Assembly: GCA_933207985.1 (NCBI GenBank)
Contig: OW240913.1
Location: 360,363,702 to 360,427,701, forward strand
Source of the DNA: Pelobates cultripes
Taxonomy: Eukaryota; Chordata; Amphibia; Anura; Pelobatidae
DNA: 64,000 nt
Reading direction: 5' to 3'
The translations under genes and the position numbers were made by a program. The stretch's first letter is position 1, and each line of letters opens with the position of its first letter. The notes beneath the pieces were generated by a model. It ran no database searches and had not been told where the DNA came from. It was given only the letters and a program-made list of their open reading frames with translations. Shown here piece after piece: positions 11,985-23,225 of this stretch.

Positions 11985-12756
11985 GTGTGTCTGAGTGTAT
12001 CACAGAGCTCCACAGCAATAATACTCCCAGTAATGTGCCTGAGTGTATAACAGAGCTCCCCCGCAATAATACTCCCAGTAATGTGTCTGAGTGTATAACA
12101 GAGCTCCCCAGCAATAGTACTCCCAGTAATGTGTCTGAGTGTCCATAATACTCCCAGTAATGTGTCTCAGAGCTCCACAGCAATAATACTCCCAGTAATG
12201 TGTCTGAGTGTATAACAGAGCTCCACAGCAATAATACTCCCAGTAATGTGTCTGAGTGTATAACAGAGCTCCACAGCAATAATACTCCCAGTAATGTGTC
12301 TGAGTGTATAACAGAGCTCCACAGCAATAATACTCCCAGTAATGTGTCTGAGTGTATAACAGAGCTCCACAGCAATAATACTCCCAGTAATGTGTCTGAG
12401 TGTATAACAGAGCTCCACAGCAATAATACTCCCAGTAATGTGTCTGAGTGTATAACAGAGCTCCACAGCAATAATACTCCCAGTAATGTGTCTGAGTGTA
12501 TAACAGAGCTCCACAGCAATAATACTCCCAGTAATGTGTCTGAGTGTATAACGGAGCTCCACAGCAATAATACTCCCAGTAATGTGTCTGAGTGTATAAC
12601 AGAGCTCAACAGCAATAATACTCCCAGTAATGTTTCTGAGTGTATAACAGAGATCCCCAGCAATAATACTCCCGAAATGAGTGTATAACAGAGCTCCAAA
12701 GCAATAATACTCCCAGTAATGTGTCTGAGTGTATAACAGAGCTCCACAGCAATAAT
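11985..12756. repeat. 48-bp minisatellite, about 16 units
   Basis: The unit begins GTAATGTGTCTGAGTGTATA and continues ACAGAGCTCCACAGCAATAA plus TACTCCCA (48 bp). Units between about 12190 and 12560 are nearly identical, and those at both edges are diverged or shortened. A period of 48 gives open frames on both strands (272 and 131 codons minus, 162 codons plus) encoding 16-residue repeats. I regard these as artefacts. Confidence 0.92.
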
Positions 12757-14155
12757 AGACATGTGCAATTCGTTTTGGTCCATATTAAAATTCGGCCGTA
12801 TTTAGGGTAATTCGGACATTCGGGTGCTTCCGAATGTCCAAATAGCTGAATTGCCGAAGTGCCGCATTGCCGAAGTCCCGAAGTGCCGAAATTACAGAAT
12901 TTCCGAAGTGCCGAAGTTCCGAGGTGTCAAAATGCCGAAGTTCCGAAGCACAGTATTGCCTAAGTACTAATATACTTACCCAGTAAAAGAAGAATGTTAC
13001 ATTGTATACAATTTTAAATAAAAAGTATACAAACATAGCCAGGATTGAGCTGTAAGCGTTTGCAACACTTACAACAATCAAGTAACACACATTCATATAA
13101 AATGTAAGTTACTTAGCCAGTCATGTAATGACAGGAATGAATAAGTAGATAACTCCCTAATTCCCACGGTATTAGGGAGCTATCTACTAAAAGGCTAACG
13201 ATTACTTAGTATTAGTAAATTATGTCCCTACTCGCTCTATAGCGAGTAGGGGTATGTCTATTAAACAGTGAGCAGCCTGTGGCCGTCGGGTGGGGGCCCT
13301 AAAGTAAAAAAAGAGGGGAGGACCTATTTAGGGCCCCCACCCACTGCTCAGGGGTGGGGGCCCTAAACAAGAATAAGGGGGGGACCTAATGTCCTCCCCC
13401 CTGGCCACCGCGCCTGAGCGGTGGCACTAAATATAAATTGGGGGGACCTAATGTCCTCCCCCCTGTCCCTCACCCCTGAGCGGTGGGTGGGGGCCATAAA
13501 CTAGAATAGGGGGGGGACCTAATGTCCTCCCCCCTGGCCCCCACCTCTGAGTGGCGGGTGGGGGCCCTAAATACAAATGTAACCCCCCCCTTCTTCCAGG
13601 TGACTCGGGGTCCCCAAACCCCTAGTCACCCCTCTCCCAAAAATGTAACCCCTACCTACACCCCTCACCCTAAAAATAATGAAGTGGGGACCTTTAAGTA
13701 CCTGTAAAAATAAAAATAAACTTACCATTTGATGTTTTCTTTCTTCTAAAATCTTATTTTTTCAGCCCCAAAAAAGGCCAAATAAAAATCCATAATAACC
13801 GACGCAATTAAAAAAAAAACCAGAGCACCAAAAAAAAAAAATCCATCTTCACCCGGCGAGGACTTCGCGCAGACTGAGCTCTGCAGGGCAGGGGAAGGCT
13901 TATAAAGCCTTGTCCCGCCCTGCAATTAGGCTCAGAGCACTCTGATTGGTGGGTTAAGCCATCCAATCAGAGTGCTCTGACAGGTAAATGAAGAGACTGA
14001 CAGGTAAGTCTCTACATTTACCTGTCACAGCACTCTGATTGGTTGGTTTGAAATCCACCAATCAGAGTGCTCTGTGTCATTTTACACAGCGTGGGAAAAT
14101 TCTTTGAAATTTTCCCACGCTGTATAATTTGACCCATAACACTCTGATTGGTGGA
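12757..14155. repeat. Hairpin-rich repeat, left part
   Basis: This is a mosaic of inverted repeats: TTCGGACATTCGG / CCGAATGTCC near 12811, a (CCGAAGTG)n-like stretch 12850-12960, AGTAGATAACTCCCTAAT / ATTAGGGAGCTATCTACT near 13145, CCCTACTCGC / GCGAGTAGGG near 13230, roughly 75-bp tandem units with GGTGGGGGCC and CCTAATGTCCTCCCCC (13270-13575), then repeated GCACTCTGATTGGT / ACCAATCAGAGTGC hairpins (13935-14072). GGGCCCCCACCCACCGCTCAGGGG motifs reappear after 16.1 kb, so the 14160-16064 element probably interrupts a single repeat. Confidence 0.6.
14084..14123. repeat. Perfect short hairpin
   Basis: ACAGCGTGGGAAAATT and its near-perfect reverse complement are separated by a few bases, making a stem of about 16 bp. 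It is part of the surrounding hairpin mosaic. There is no following T-tract in a coding context, so it is not a bacterial-type terminator. Confidence 0.75.
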
Positions 14156-14159
14156 TTAA

Positions 14160-16064
14160 CCCCTTCAGACCGGAGGGCGTACTATAACGCCCTATTATAG
14201 GCGGCTCTAAACGCCACCGGGCGTAATAGTACGCCCTCCGGTCTTTCGGTACTTACCCGCGGCACATCCGTCCTCCTCGAAGCCCCCCGGCCATGTGAGA
14301 GTGGGGTCCTGCTGGCTGAAAATAAAAATAAAATAAATAAATAGTGTAAAAAAAATATATATATGATCTATACACATATACATACACACACGTACACCGT
14401 CTAGGTGTATTTTACTATTAATATATATATAATTATATATATATATTAATATCAAATTACACGTAGACTGATACTGATTAAATATATATATAATTATTGT
14501 TATATATATATTTATATATAATATAAAAAATATAAAAATGTAAATACGTTAAAAAATGAAATTAAAAAAATAATTTAAAATAAATAATTAAAAAATATAT
14601 AGATGTGTGTTATTTCGTTCTAACTGTATTGTGAAATTAATATATATATATATATATCAAAATACACGTAGAACAAAATAATATATATATCTATATACAT
14701 AAATATATACGTATATATCACTATATATATACCTATATATAAATAAAAATATTTTAAAAAAATTATATAGATATATACATATATATACACATACGTATAT
14801 ATATACATATATTAATTCTACATATATATTTATGTAATATTTTTACATAATTAGGTATCTTAATTAATTGCAATTAGCAGGACCTGCCTGACAACCCATG
14901 CCGAAAGTAAAGGGAATTTAATTTGCTAGCACTATATTTAACCCTATAACTTTCCGAGACATCATAAAACCTGTACATGGGGGGTACTGTTCTACTCGTT
15001 AGACTTCGCTGAACACAAATATTAGTGTTTCAAAACAGTAAAATGTATTACAACGATGATATCACCAGTAAAAGTGACGTTATTTGCATTTTTCACGCAC
15101 AAACAGCATTACACGGACAATATTATTGCTGTGATACTTTTTACTGTTTTGAAACACAAATATTTTTGTTCAGCGAAGTCTCCCGAGTACAACAGTACCC
15201 CTCATGTACAGGTTTTATGGTGTTTTCAAAAGTTACATCGTCAAATATAAGGCTTTTTTTATTTTTTTCACATTAAAATTCGCCAGATTGGTTACGTTGC
15301 CTTTGAGACCCTATGGTAGCCCAAGCATGAAAATTACCCCTATGATGGCATACCATTTGCAATAGTAGACAACCCAAGGTATTGCAAACAGGATATGTCC
15401 AGTCTTTTTTAGTAGCCACTTAGTCACAAACACTGGCCAAAATTGGCGTTTTTTGCATTTTTCACACACAAACAAATACTAACGCTAACTTTGGCCAGTG
15501 TTTGTGACCAAATGGCTACTAAAAAAGACTGGACATACCCATTTGCAATACCTTGGGTTGTCTACTATTGCAAATGGTATGCCATTATGGGTGTAAATTT
15601 CATTCGGCTACTATACAGTCTCAAAGGCAACGTAACCAATCTGGAATTTCAATTTCAAATGTAACGTGCTATATTTGACCCTGTAACTTCCCAAAACGCC
15701 ATAAAACCTGTACATAGGGGGTACTGTCTTACACGTGAGACTTTACTGAATACAAATATGTGTATTTTATTGCAGTAAAAGCAAACAGTATTATGACATT
15801 GACCGTTAAAATGTCAGGTAGAACTAAAAAAATTTAAAAATCTATTTTCTCCCATTTTTTTCATATTAAATTATGTTTCATAGCTAAATATTTGATATTA
15901 AATGAAAGCCCTGTTTCCCCTGAATAAAATGATATATAATAAGGGTGGGTGCATTTACTATGAAAGAGGTGAATTACGGTTGGACAGACATGTAGCGCAA
16001 ATGCCAGGTTTTGTTTACATTTTGTTTTGTTCACAACGTGTACATTTGGCTCCGTCCTTAAGGG
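14160..16064. mobile_element. 1.9-kb non-autonomous element with CCCCTT ends, TTAA flanks
   Basis: The element starts CCCCTTCAGACCGGAGGG and ends TCCGTCCTTAAGGG, with TTAA on both sides (14156-14159 and 16065-16068). Inside are a (TA)-rich tract (14340-14830) and a chain of alternating inverted repeats. ATAAAACCTGTACATGGGGG occurs at 14965 (+), about 15210 (-) and 15700 (+). A long palindrome is centred near 15468, with arms about 15290-15460 and 15475-15650. No transposase is visible. The short frames at 15025-15276 and 15443-15664 lie in the palindrome and are not genes. Confidence 0.7.
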
Positions 16065-16084
16065 TTAAATAACCTATTTGTACT

Positions 16085-16343
16085 TAGGGCTCCCACTCCA
16101 CCACTCACCACATTAAGTCCCCTATTCTAGTTTAGGGCCCCCACCCACCGCTCAGGGGTGGGGGCCACAAGGGGAGGACAATAGGAAAATCTTGGGGCCG
16201 TAGTGGGTGAGGGATAGAGTCTGAGGTGGGTGCAGGGAGGGATGGGGCTGAGGTGGGTAAAGGGAGGGATGGGGCTGAGGTGAGTGCAGGGAGGGATAGA
16301 GTCCGAGGTGGGTACTGCTCCACAAAAGACTATTAGTGAGGAC
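16085..16343. repeat. Hairpin-rich repeat, right part, with 27-bp tandem units
   Basis: GGGCCCCCACCCACCGCTCA continues the motif set seen at 13.3 kb. About four 27-bp units (GAGGTGGGTGCAGGGAGGGA plus TGGGGCT) lie at 16222-16318. Confidence 0.6.
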
Positions 16344-16492
16344 ATAAGTGTCAGGGTACCTGTTGGTGATGTATCCAGGGAGGACATCCTCTCTGCTTAG
16401 GGGCTCCCTTCCCTTAGCATTTCGGCATATTCCGGCCGTTTTCGCGCCGGCCGCGCTAGCTCCTCCCTCTTTTATGACGCGACGGCTAGCGT

Positions 16493-16508
16493 CGACGTCA
16501 TGACGTCG
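16493..16508. promoter_or_regulatory. 16-bp perfect palindrome with CRE-like half-sites
   Basis: CGACGTCATGACGTCG is a perfect dyad containing two GACGTCA-type CREB/ATF half-sites. It lies about 75 bp upstream of the TATA-like box of the solo LTR. Regulatory use is inferred. Confidence 0.45.
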
Positions 16509-16579
16509 GAATTTGCATAAAGTGCCGGGAACCGCTATTCCGGACCTTTTGGGGGCGTGGTCTCTATTTAGGTACAGGG

Positions 16580-16589
16580 TATTTAAAGG
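16580..16589 (+). promoter_or_regulatory. TATA-like box of the solo LTR
   Basis: TATTTAAAGG lies in the expected place for a U3/R boundary within the 533-bp LTR. Confidence 0.45.
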
Positions 16590-16886
16590 AAACCTTTACT
16601 ACTGCTCATTGCCCTGTCGTGGTTCTAGCTTGCTAGTCACTCAGCGCGTTCTTTATCTTGTGTTTTCGGTTTTGACCCTTGCTTGTCTTTTGTCCTGTTG
16701 TCCTCTCCTCTCCTTTGACTCGGCTTGTATCTCGCTTACCTGTCCTCCGGCTCCCTTGACCTCGGCTTACCTTTTGACTATTTTTGCTTGTCCTTACGTT
16801 AGTCCGGCCATTCTAAGGTCCGGTATACGTACCTCCTTCTGTGCGCACTCTGCGTATTGGATCCCTGTCAGTTTCCTGACAATAAG

Positions 16887-17420
16887 GTGTACAGAGCTCC
16901 CGAGTGCCACTGAGATAACTGAACCTATCATGACCCCATTGCTACACCTACACAGGTATGTAACTCACCTGTAATAACCAGAAATTGTCACATAACAGAA
17001 TGTGATATGTGTGTAACCACAGTGACAGAATAGACAATGTGTCAACAGTATCAAGCATACAAATCTGTGAAATTATGCGATTACATTATTTCATGATCCA
17101 ACTTGTTTGTTTGTGCTTTGTTATATATACAGTATATATATTACTGTTTCTCATGACACGACAGACACGTTATAATCTGCTTCTCAGTTTATGTATGCGC
17201 ATTAGATAAACAGTGATGCTTTACAAGTAAGGAGGGGTAAAATGATCGATTAACATATGGGAGGCAGCAGAATTCTTCTACCTACTATGTAATATTGAGG
17301 TTTGAAGTAGCCACCTCATGACAAACTGAAATACTGGAAATGTATATCACACTGAAATTTTGCAAGTCGGTGAGATTAAACGAAAATAGCAAATCATACG
17401 CCCAAATCAGAAATTACAAC
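16887..17420. other. AT-rich DNA, no gene recognised
   Basis: No supported reading frame and no recognised repeat. Confidence 0.4.
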
Positions 17421-17580
17421 TATTACAATTATTTATATATATATTTATATAGCACCAACATATTCTGCAGAGCTGTACAATAGGAAAAAAGACAAACACG
17501 TGATTCTAACAAAACATGAATGGCATATGGAAAGAGTAGGTGAAGAAGGCACTGCTCAAGCGAGCTTACATTCCCAATTA
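17421..17580. repeat. Dispersed repeat (TATATAGCGCCAACA family), copy 2
   Basis: TTATATAGCACCAACATATT through GAGCTTACATTCCC matches the copy at 5.4 kb along its length. Confidence 0.6.
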
Positions 17581-17592
17581 AGTTTTTCAGAC

Positions 17593-17890
17593 ATTTTCAT
17601 ATTGTGTCTGTTAGTGACTGTGTGTCTGTTAGTGTGTGTGTTAGTGTGTGTCTGTTAGTGAGTGTTAGTGTGTGTCTGTTAGTGACTGTGTGTCTGTTAG
17701 TGTGTGTCTGTTAGTGACTGTGTGTCTGTTAGTGAGTGTTAGTGTGTGTCTGTCACTGAGAGTGTATATGTGTTTGTCAGTGAGTGTGTATGTGTCTGTC
17801 GGTGAATGCCTATCTGTCAGGTAGCGTATATGTGTGTCTGTCAGTGAATGTGAGTGTGTGTGTAACAGTGAATGAGTGTGTATGTATGTG
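17593..17890. repeat. GT-rich satellite (GTCTGTTAGTGAGTGT type)
   Basis: Degenerate units of GTGTGTCTGTTAGTGACT and relatives. Similar arrays lie at 18.24-18.42, 27.78-28.04, 31.53-31.60, 34.79-34.93, 35.77-35.87 and 37.64-38.10 kb. Confidence 0.8.
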
Positions 17891-18240
17891 AATGTGCTTG
17901 ATAAAGGCATATTGCTGAAATGTTGGGGGCTTATTGGTTGACTCTTGTCCTTCTTCTCACTAGGCCTGGTATGCTTTTTTCTTTTTGTATATACAACTAT
18001 TTATGGGTTTGAAAAATCAGGTATCTCTTATAATTATTTTGTATACTTGTATCCAGTGATTCATGTATTATGTAGTCTGCTTATATGTAATTGCAGAATT
18101 TGTAGCAATTGCATTGCATTTTCCATTTGACATGGTGTGTATTTTTCATTCATTGATACAATTAATGAGATAGCCTATTACTGTGACCCATCTAATAAAA
18201 ATAATTTTCATATATATTTGTGGTCGTGCCCCTTGTTCAA
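17891..18240 (+). repeat. Insert splitting the GT-rich satellite; possible retroelement 3' end
   Basis: This 350-bp stretch interrupts two halves of the satellite. It starts with TTGATAAAGGCATATTGCTG followed by AAATGTTGG, and ends with an AATAAAAATAATTTTCAT tail. The opening resembles, loosely, the hammerhead-containing ends of Penelope-like elements. The assignment is tentative. Confidence 0.3.
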
Positions 18241-18505
18241 GTAACATATGGCGAATGCCTATCTGTCAGTGAATGTGAGTGTGTGTGTAACAGTGAATGA
18301 GTGTGTATGTATGTGAATGTGTATGTTTCAGTGAAAGTGTGTGTTGGTTAAACAATGTGTGTGACAATGACTGTGTATCTAAGAGTGTATCTCAGTACAT
18401 TCATCAGTGAGGGCGTGTGTCTGTCAGGAAGAGAAATTTGAAAAGGAGGGGGGGTGTCTGAGTTTTGTCATGCCTACGGCAGCACAAAACCAGAATACAC
18501 CACTG
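18241..18505. mobile_element. Right end of a hAT-like element with satellite
   Basis: The segment ends CAGAATACACCACTG, the same terminus (CAGTGGTGTATT in reverse) as elements ending at 31694 and starting at 36840. GCAGCACAAAACC precedes it. The left end was not found. Confidence 0.5.
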
Positions 18506-19180
18506 CACATCAGCCCAAATACATACAATAAAAATCAAAGAAAAAAACTATCCTAAATCCCTAAGCAAATATAAATAACTAGAGGTCTTTTAGTATCACT
18601 CCAAGCAGAAGTCTTCATTCTTCTAAATCTTTTTCTTCAGCCCCATAAAAGGCCAACGTAAAATCCATATGACACAGCTATTGAAAATAAAAACAAAGAA
18701 CCTGAGTCACAAAAAAAAAAAAAGCAAAAACAGGGACTTATGGAATTTAGTGAATAAACCCTGTGGGATTGTCACTTTCCTCTTTCACCCTCATTCCCAG
18801 AATCTGTGATTCTCCGAATGAACAGCTGTGTCCAGGCTTCCAGTGAACTCTGGATTTTTTTGGGACGTATTTGTACATTGGAATCATTTTGGTTTAATAG
18901 TCCGGCTGTCTAAAGTATTAATTCTGCCCGCATTTTAAATATTTGTACTGTTTCTAAGCAATGTTAAAGAGTGGATTATGTTAAAATCTTAATTCTACTC
19001 CATTATCGGAACACCCTGATCATTGTTATACAAATAGAAATTCTCAAACTCTTCTTATTCGGAGGAAATTTGGAAATTAACAGTTGACTTATTACAGTCA
19101 CCACAATTCACAATTTCCCAGCAAAAGGGATCTTTACAATCTCTTAATCCCACAATTGCAACATTTCAATAAAGTATACA
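18506..19180. other. No gene recognised
   Basis: AT-rich sequence. The stretch at 18595-18720 (TTTTTCTTCAGCCCCA, AAAAGGCCAACGTAAAATCC) resembles 13740-13800 and is probably another scrap of that hairpin-rich repeat. Confidence 0.4.
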
Positions 19181-19590
19181 GGGCCGCCATCAGGGGGTGA
19201 CAACCATGACGGTTGTCACAGACCCAGCGGTCCTGGGGGGCCCGCACTGCTTTGGCAGTCCAGGGCCCCACAATTACTCTTGGCATATATATATAGCAAT
19301 GATCGCTATATATATGTGCAGCCGTGGGCCCCCCAGCTCCCTGTACCTACAGAGGGGGCCCAGCGGACTGCAGGAGCACTTTACAGCATTTCCCTCTCTT
19401 TAACTCGGGTTACCATGGCAATGCTCCGCACAGCGCGCACACCACATCTTGCGGGAGTTAGAGAGAGGGAAGATCTATAAAGTGCTCTTGCAATTTGCTG
19501 GGCCCCCTCTGCAAATACAGGGAGCCGGGGGCCTCACCATGCCACCGGACCACCAGGGTTGGAATCTTCCCCCCTCCCTGGACCAGGTAA
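19181..19590. mobile_element. Possible hAT-like element, left part
   Basis: CAGGGCCGCCATCAGGGGG at 19181 looks like a hAT terminus of the CAGGGCCG type. GGGCCCCC-rich internal sequence follows. The opposite end was not seen; the neighbouring satellite may belong to it. Confidence 0.4.
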
Positions 19591-19654
19591 GAAACAGGGA
19601 GGGGGGAATAGCTTTCATTACATTACATGCATACACTAGTAAACATACATATAC

Positions 19655-20398
19655 TCTGCATTCATTACACTAACACACACTCTGCACTAACACACACTCT
19701 GCATTCATTCCACTAACACACACACTGCATTCACTGCACTAACACACACTCTGCATCCACTACACTGACACACACCCTGTATTCACTGCACTGACACACA
19801 CACTGCATTCAATGCACTAACATACACTCTGCATTCACTGCACTAACACATACTCTGCATTCATTACACTAACACACACTCTGCATTCACTACACTAACA
19901 CACACCCTGCATTCACTGCACTGACACATACTCTGCATTCATTACACTAACACACACTCTGCATCCACTACACTAACACACACACTGCATCCACTACACT
20001 GACATACACTCTGCATCCACTACACTAACACACACCCTGCATTCACTGCACTGACACATACTCTGCATTCATTACACTAACACACACTCTGCATCCACTA
20101 CACTAACACACACACTGCATCCACTACACTGACACACTCTCTGCATTCACTGCACTGACACACACTCTGCATTCATTCCACTAACACACACTCTGCATCC
20201 ACTACACTGACACACACTCTGCATCCACTACACTGACACACACTCTGCATCCACTACACTGACACACACTCTGCATTCATTCCACTAACACACACTCTGC
20301 ATCCACTACACTGACACACACTCTGCATCCACTACACTGACATACACTCTGCATTCACTGCACTGACACACACTCTGAATTCACTACACTAACACGCA
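19655..20398. repeat. 26-bp minisatellite, about 28 units
   Basis: The unit is about CTGCATTCATTACACTAACA plus CACACT (26 bp), with variants CATCCACTACACTGACAC. The edges grade into unique sequence. Confidence 0.9.
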
Positions 20399-20400
20399 TT

Positions 20401-20640
20401 ACACTCTTTTGGCTTCCAATATTACTTTTATGTGGATAACATGCAAATCCATCTGGCCTTTCCTGATCTCTTGACATCACTCGTGTCTCTGACTGCCTCT
20501 CAGCTATTTCCAACTGCATGGCTGCTCCTTTTCTTAAACTTAACCTGTTCAAAAAAACAGAACATCTCTTCTTTTCTTTGCTTGTTTGAGCAGGTCCCCC
20601 AACACCCTCTGATACTGTGTGTCCAACTTGTCTTGTTACA
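20401..20640 (+). pseudogene. LINE reverse transcriptase fossil (Rex1/CR1-like)
   Basis: The plus-strand translation around 20415-20560 reads FYVDNMQIHLAF then PDLLTSLVS, with FLNLTCSK in another local phase. This matches the palm of vertebrate non-LTR RTs, where an F/Y-A-D-D-T-Q motif is followed by LSFPDL and LKLN. Here the catalytic pair reads VDN, so one aspartate is lost. The piece is short, bounded by a satellite on the left and frameshifted. Clade is uncertain; the identification rests on remembered family patterns. Confidence 0.5.
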
Positions 20641-20659
20641 AATACTTGTCTGTTAGTCC

Positions 20660-22117
20660 ACCTATTGTACAGCTCAGCAGAATGCTTTATAATTAATAAT
20701 AATAATAATTTGTCCCACGAACATTGTGTAGCGAGGGATGAAGATTTTTTTTCAGGCCAATTCTTCAACAATAGACCTCAGCTCAGAGGACATTACTGAT
20801 TTACATTAGTAGTTTACTAGGGTATTGTTTTATTTTCCGGTGTACTGTTTGTGACAATATTGGAGCATCTTTCTCTCCATTTCATGACTTCCAGAGCACA
20901 TTTTAGTTCCCACAAGGCATTGCCATTATAATGGTCTCACTTTTGGCTTTTCTCAATTCTTTGCCATCTAAGGGCTTATTTACCTTGGTTTGTTCTAAGG
21001 ACTCTTGCAGATGATTCACTGAACACCAGATTTTGTCCAGATTGACAATATCCAGTGAAAATGACCAAATTCTGACAGCAATATCAATTCTCATATTTAC
21101 AAAACCCAAATACAGTTGGAATTCGGTTGAGCCGAGTGAATTTGCAGTAATTGCTTGGATGCATTCAGTCTCCTGATTAAAATCAATGCTTTTACATCTG
21201 GATCCTACATGAAGTATAGGATTCGGAAGATTCACAAAGCACCAGTTATACTAAAATTCTAATCGAATGCATTATTTGCAAATTACCGTTCATTAGCTTA
21301 TTGCAAATAAATTGATCATTTTAAGTACTGTTTGTCTGCTGTCCACATTAACAGCTAGTGGGGAAATAGTTTTTTTTTTTTTTTTAAAGCCTCGGTAGGA
21401 CAAGGGTTTGTTAATTGACAGCTGGCTGATGCTTACTACATAAAAAAAGTTTTTCTAAAATAAAAAATAAAAATACATTTTAAGAAACTATGGGTGCCAA
21501 TGAGACCCGCATACTACTATAAAGGGAGGTTTTAAACCTCCATGCAGGAGGTGGGGTATCGACTTAATGTTTGAAACTAGTGACTAAGCAGTCGTAAAAT
21601 AATGGGGGGCTTAAAATTGGTAACAGGGAGATCACCCCTGTTCCTACACGTGTTCAATGGCTGAAGGATATTAAATGTATATCAAGGTGCCCTAATATAT
21701 CCATCAAATCCGCCACCCAAGGGCAGTGGGTGGTTTCTCGAGATGAATAATGGTGAGGTAGACATATCATTGTCTGCCCTCCAACCCCAGGTGGCAAGGG
21801 TTCCCAATCCTATGGCCACCCACCCTTAGGTTAGGTGAACCCTTACATCCCCTCTCCCCCCTACTCTAATAATAGTGAGCACTGATATTAAGGTTTTGTG
21901 CCTCTTTATATTAAACAAAAATAACGGCTAGGATTTTATCACATGACTTTGGTTGTGCATATGTGTATTTGTTCCTAATAAAATTTTAAAAAGAACTATA
22001 TGTATTGTTCTAAAGAGACAGTCCTAGCACCACAGGTAGAAAAATGAATCCTACAGGGATTAGTTTGTCGTAAATCAGCCTCTTGAAACCTAACTATACC
22101 TATATCTCCCATTTACA
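20660..22117. other. No gene recognised
   Basis: AT-rich DNA. The region 21480-21990 has G/C-rich patches and an AATAAAATTTTAAAAAG end that could be a decayed retroelement tail. The minus-strand frame 20903-21235 has no recognisable motif. Confidence 0.35.
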
Positions 22118-22226
22118 ACAGGAAGACTAAAACAAAGTATAGCAAGAAACAGGAAGACTAAAACAAGGTATAGCAAGAAACAGGAAGACTAAAACAAGGT
22201 ATAGCAAGAAACAGGAAGACTAAGAC
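22118..22226. repeat. 31-bp tandem repeat, about 3.5 units
   Basis: The unit ACAGGAAGACTAAAACAAGG plus TATAGCAAGAA repeats at 22118, 22149 and onward with almost no divergence. Confidence 0.85.
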
Positions 22227-23128
22227 GATGTACATTTAAAAAACAAACAAACTATTCGGGTCACACCTGCACCTGTATGTATAGTTTTATTGTTATCTGT
22301 ATTCAAGTTATTGAATTAAAAATTAATGATATGCACTCATGCAGGTTAATGACATCTGGCTACCGATTCCATTCACTTTTTATTAGTAGTGTTTTTTTAA
22401 ATTATTTTATCACATCATTAATAGCCAACAGCAGGTGAGCTGAGCATGCACCTGGCATTGCTGTACATTCTATAGGAGATAAGTGAGTTTATTTATTTAA
22501 TAAAGGACAAAGAAATCCACCTGGATTTTACCATAAAGATTTCAAATTACGTAATACACCCCATCCGAAGAAAAACAAGAGGAAAATCAACAGTAAACAT
22601 GAATATCATTTACTTGGAAAAAATATCTGATAACAGCTACTCAGTATTCATTTAAGGTCTGTGTCACAACATGACATATGAGATCCTTGCAGATTTACTC
22701 TACTGTGCTCATTCACTGAGCATTCATCCTTCGCACAATAGGAATGGAGGAAACTATTTGAACCATAGGTCGTTAGAAGGCGCTCAGAAATTATACATAA
22801 AGACTGCGTGATTTCCAAGTGACATTCCGTATTCCGTCATATCCAGAGAGAGAATTTCCTGTTAACATTGGGCTGTACAGCTGTTTATTTGAACAGTTCG
22901 TGACATCCTAAATATGTGAAAGAAAAGCAAATCAATCCTTCATTTCCACATCTTTTGGAAGAAAGGCTCTGATGAGGCAATTTAACAAAATAAATATCTA
23001 AATAAATGATTTGCCAGCTGTATATCCAGGCTTTGACCACACTTTCTATTCCAGCTTCAGTCTCCATTCCTAGACTAGTAAAGCACATTTATCGGTTCCT
23101 TTTAGATGAATATTGTTATAATATAATT
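22227..23128. other. AT-rich DNA, no gene recognised
   Basis: No supported feature was found. Confidence 0.4.
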
Positions 23129-23225
23129 AGTATTACTACTTTTATCATTTATATAGCACCAACAAATTCTGCAGCGCTGTACACTTTTACAATAGGGTTA
23201 AAGCCTGCAGGTAACTGACAATCTC
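23129..23225. repeat. Dispersed repeat (TATATAGCGCCAACA family), copy 3
   Basis: TTATATAGCACCAACAAATT then CTGCAGCGCTGTACA matches copies at 5.4 and 17.4 kb. It is truncated on the right. Confidence 0.55.

Larger units (their letters stand above)
16349..16881 (+). mobile_element. Solo LTR (gypsy-type) with 5-bp target duplication
   Basis: The 533-bp element begins TGTCAGG and ends CCTGACA, the TG...CA ends of LTRs. The duplication ATAAG flanks it at 16344-16348 and 16882-16886. The left half is GC-rich (U3-like). A TATA-like box TATTTAAAGG at 16580-16589 fits a plus-strand promoter, and the right half (TGACCTCGGCTT...) is U5-like. A related sequence lies in reverse orientation at 55969-56550. 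Family placement is inferred from the 5-bp duplication and the ends; no internal region is present. The open frame at 16513-16974 crosses its 3' end and is not a gene. Confidence 0.8.

Noticed and set aside
11965..12783. 272-codon minus-strand protein with 16-residue repeats
   Set aside because: It is the 48-bp minisatellite read in frame; the opposite strand is equally open.
13225..14123. Hairpins as transcription terminators or riboswitches
   Set aside because: They sit in a vertebrate repeat mosaic without adjacent genes; bacterial-type regulation does not apply.
16513..16974. 153-codon frame with hydrophobic and Cys-rich sequence
   Set aside because: It starts inside the solo LTR and runs past its 3' end, with no domain.
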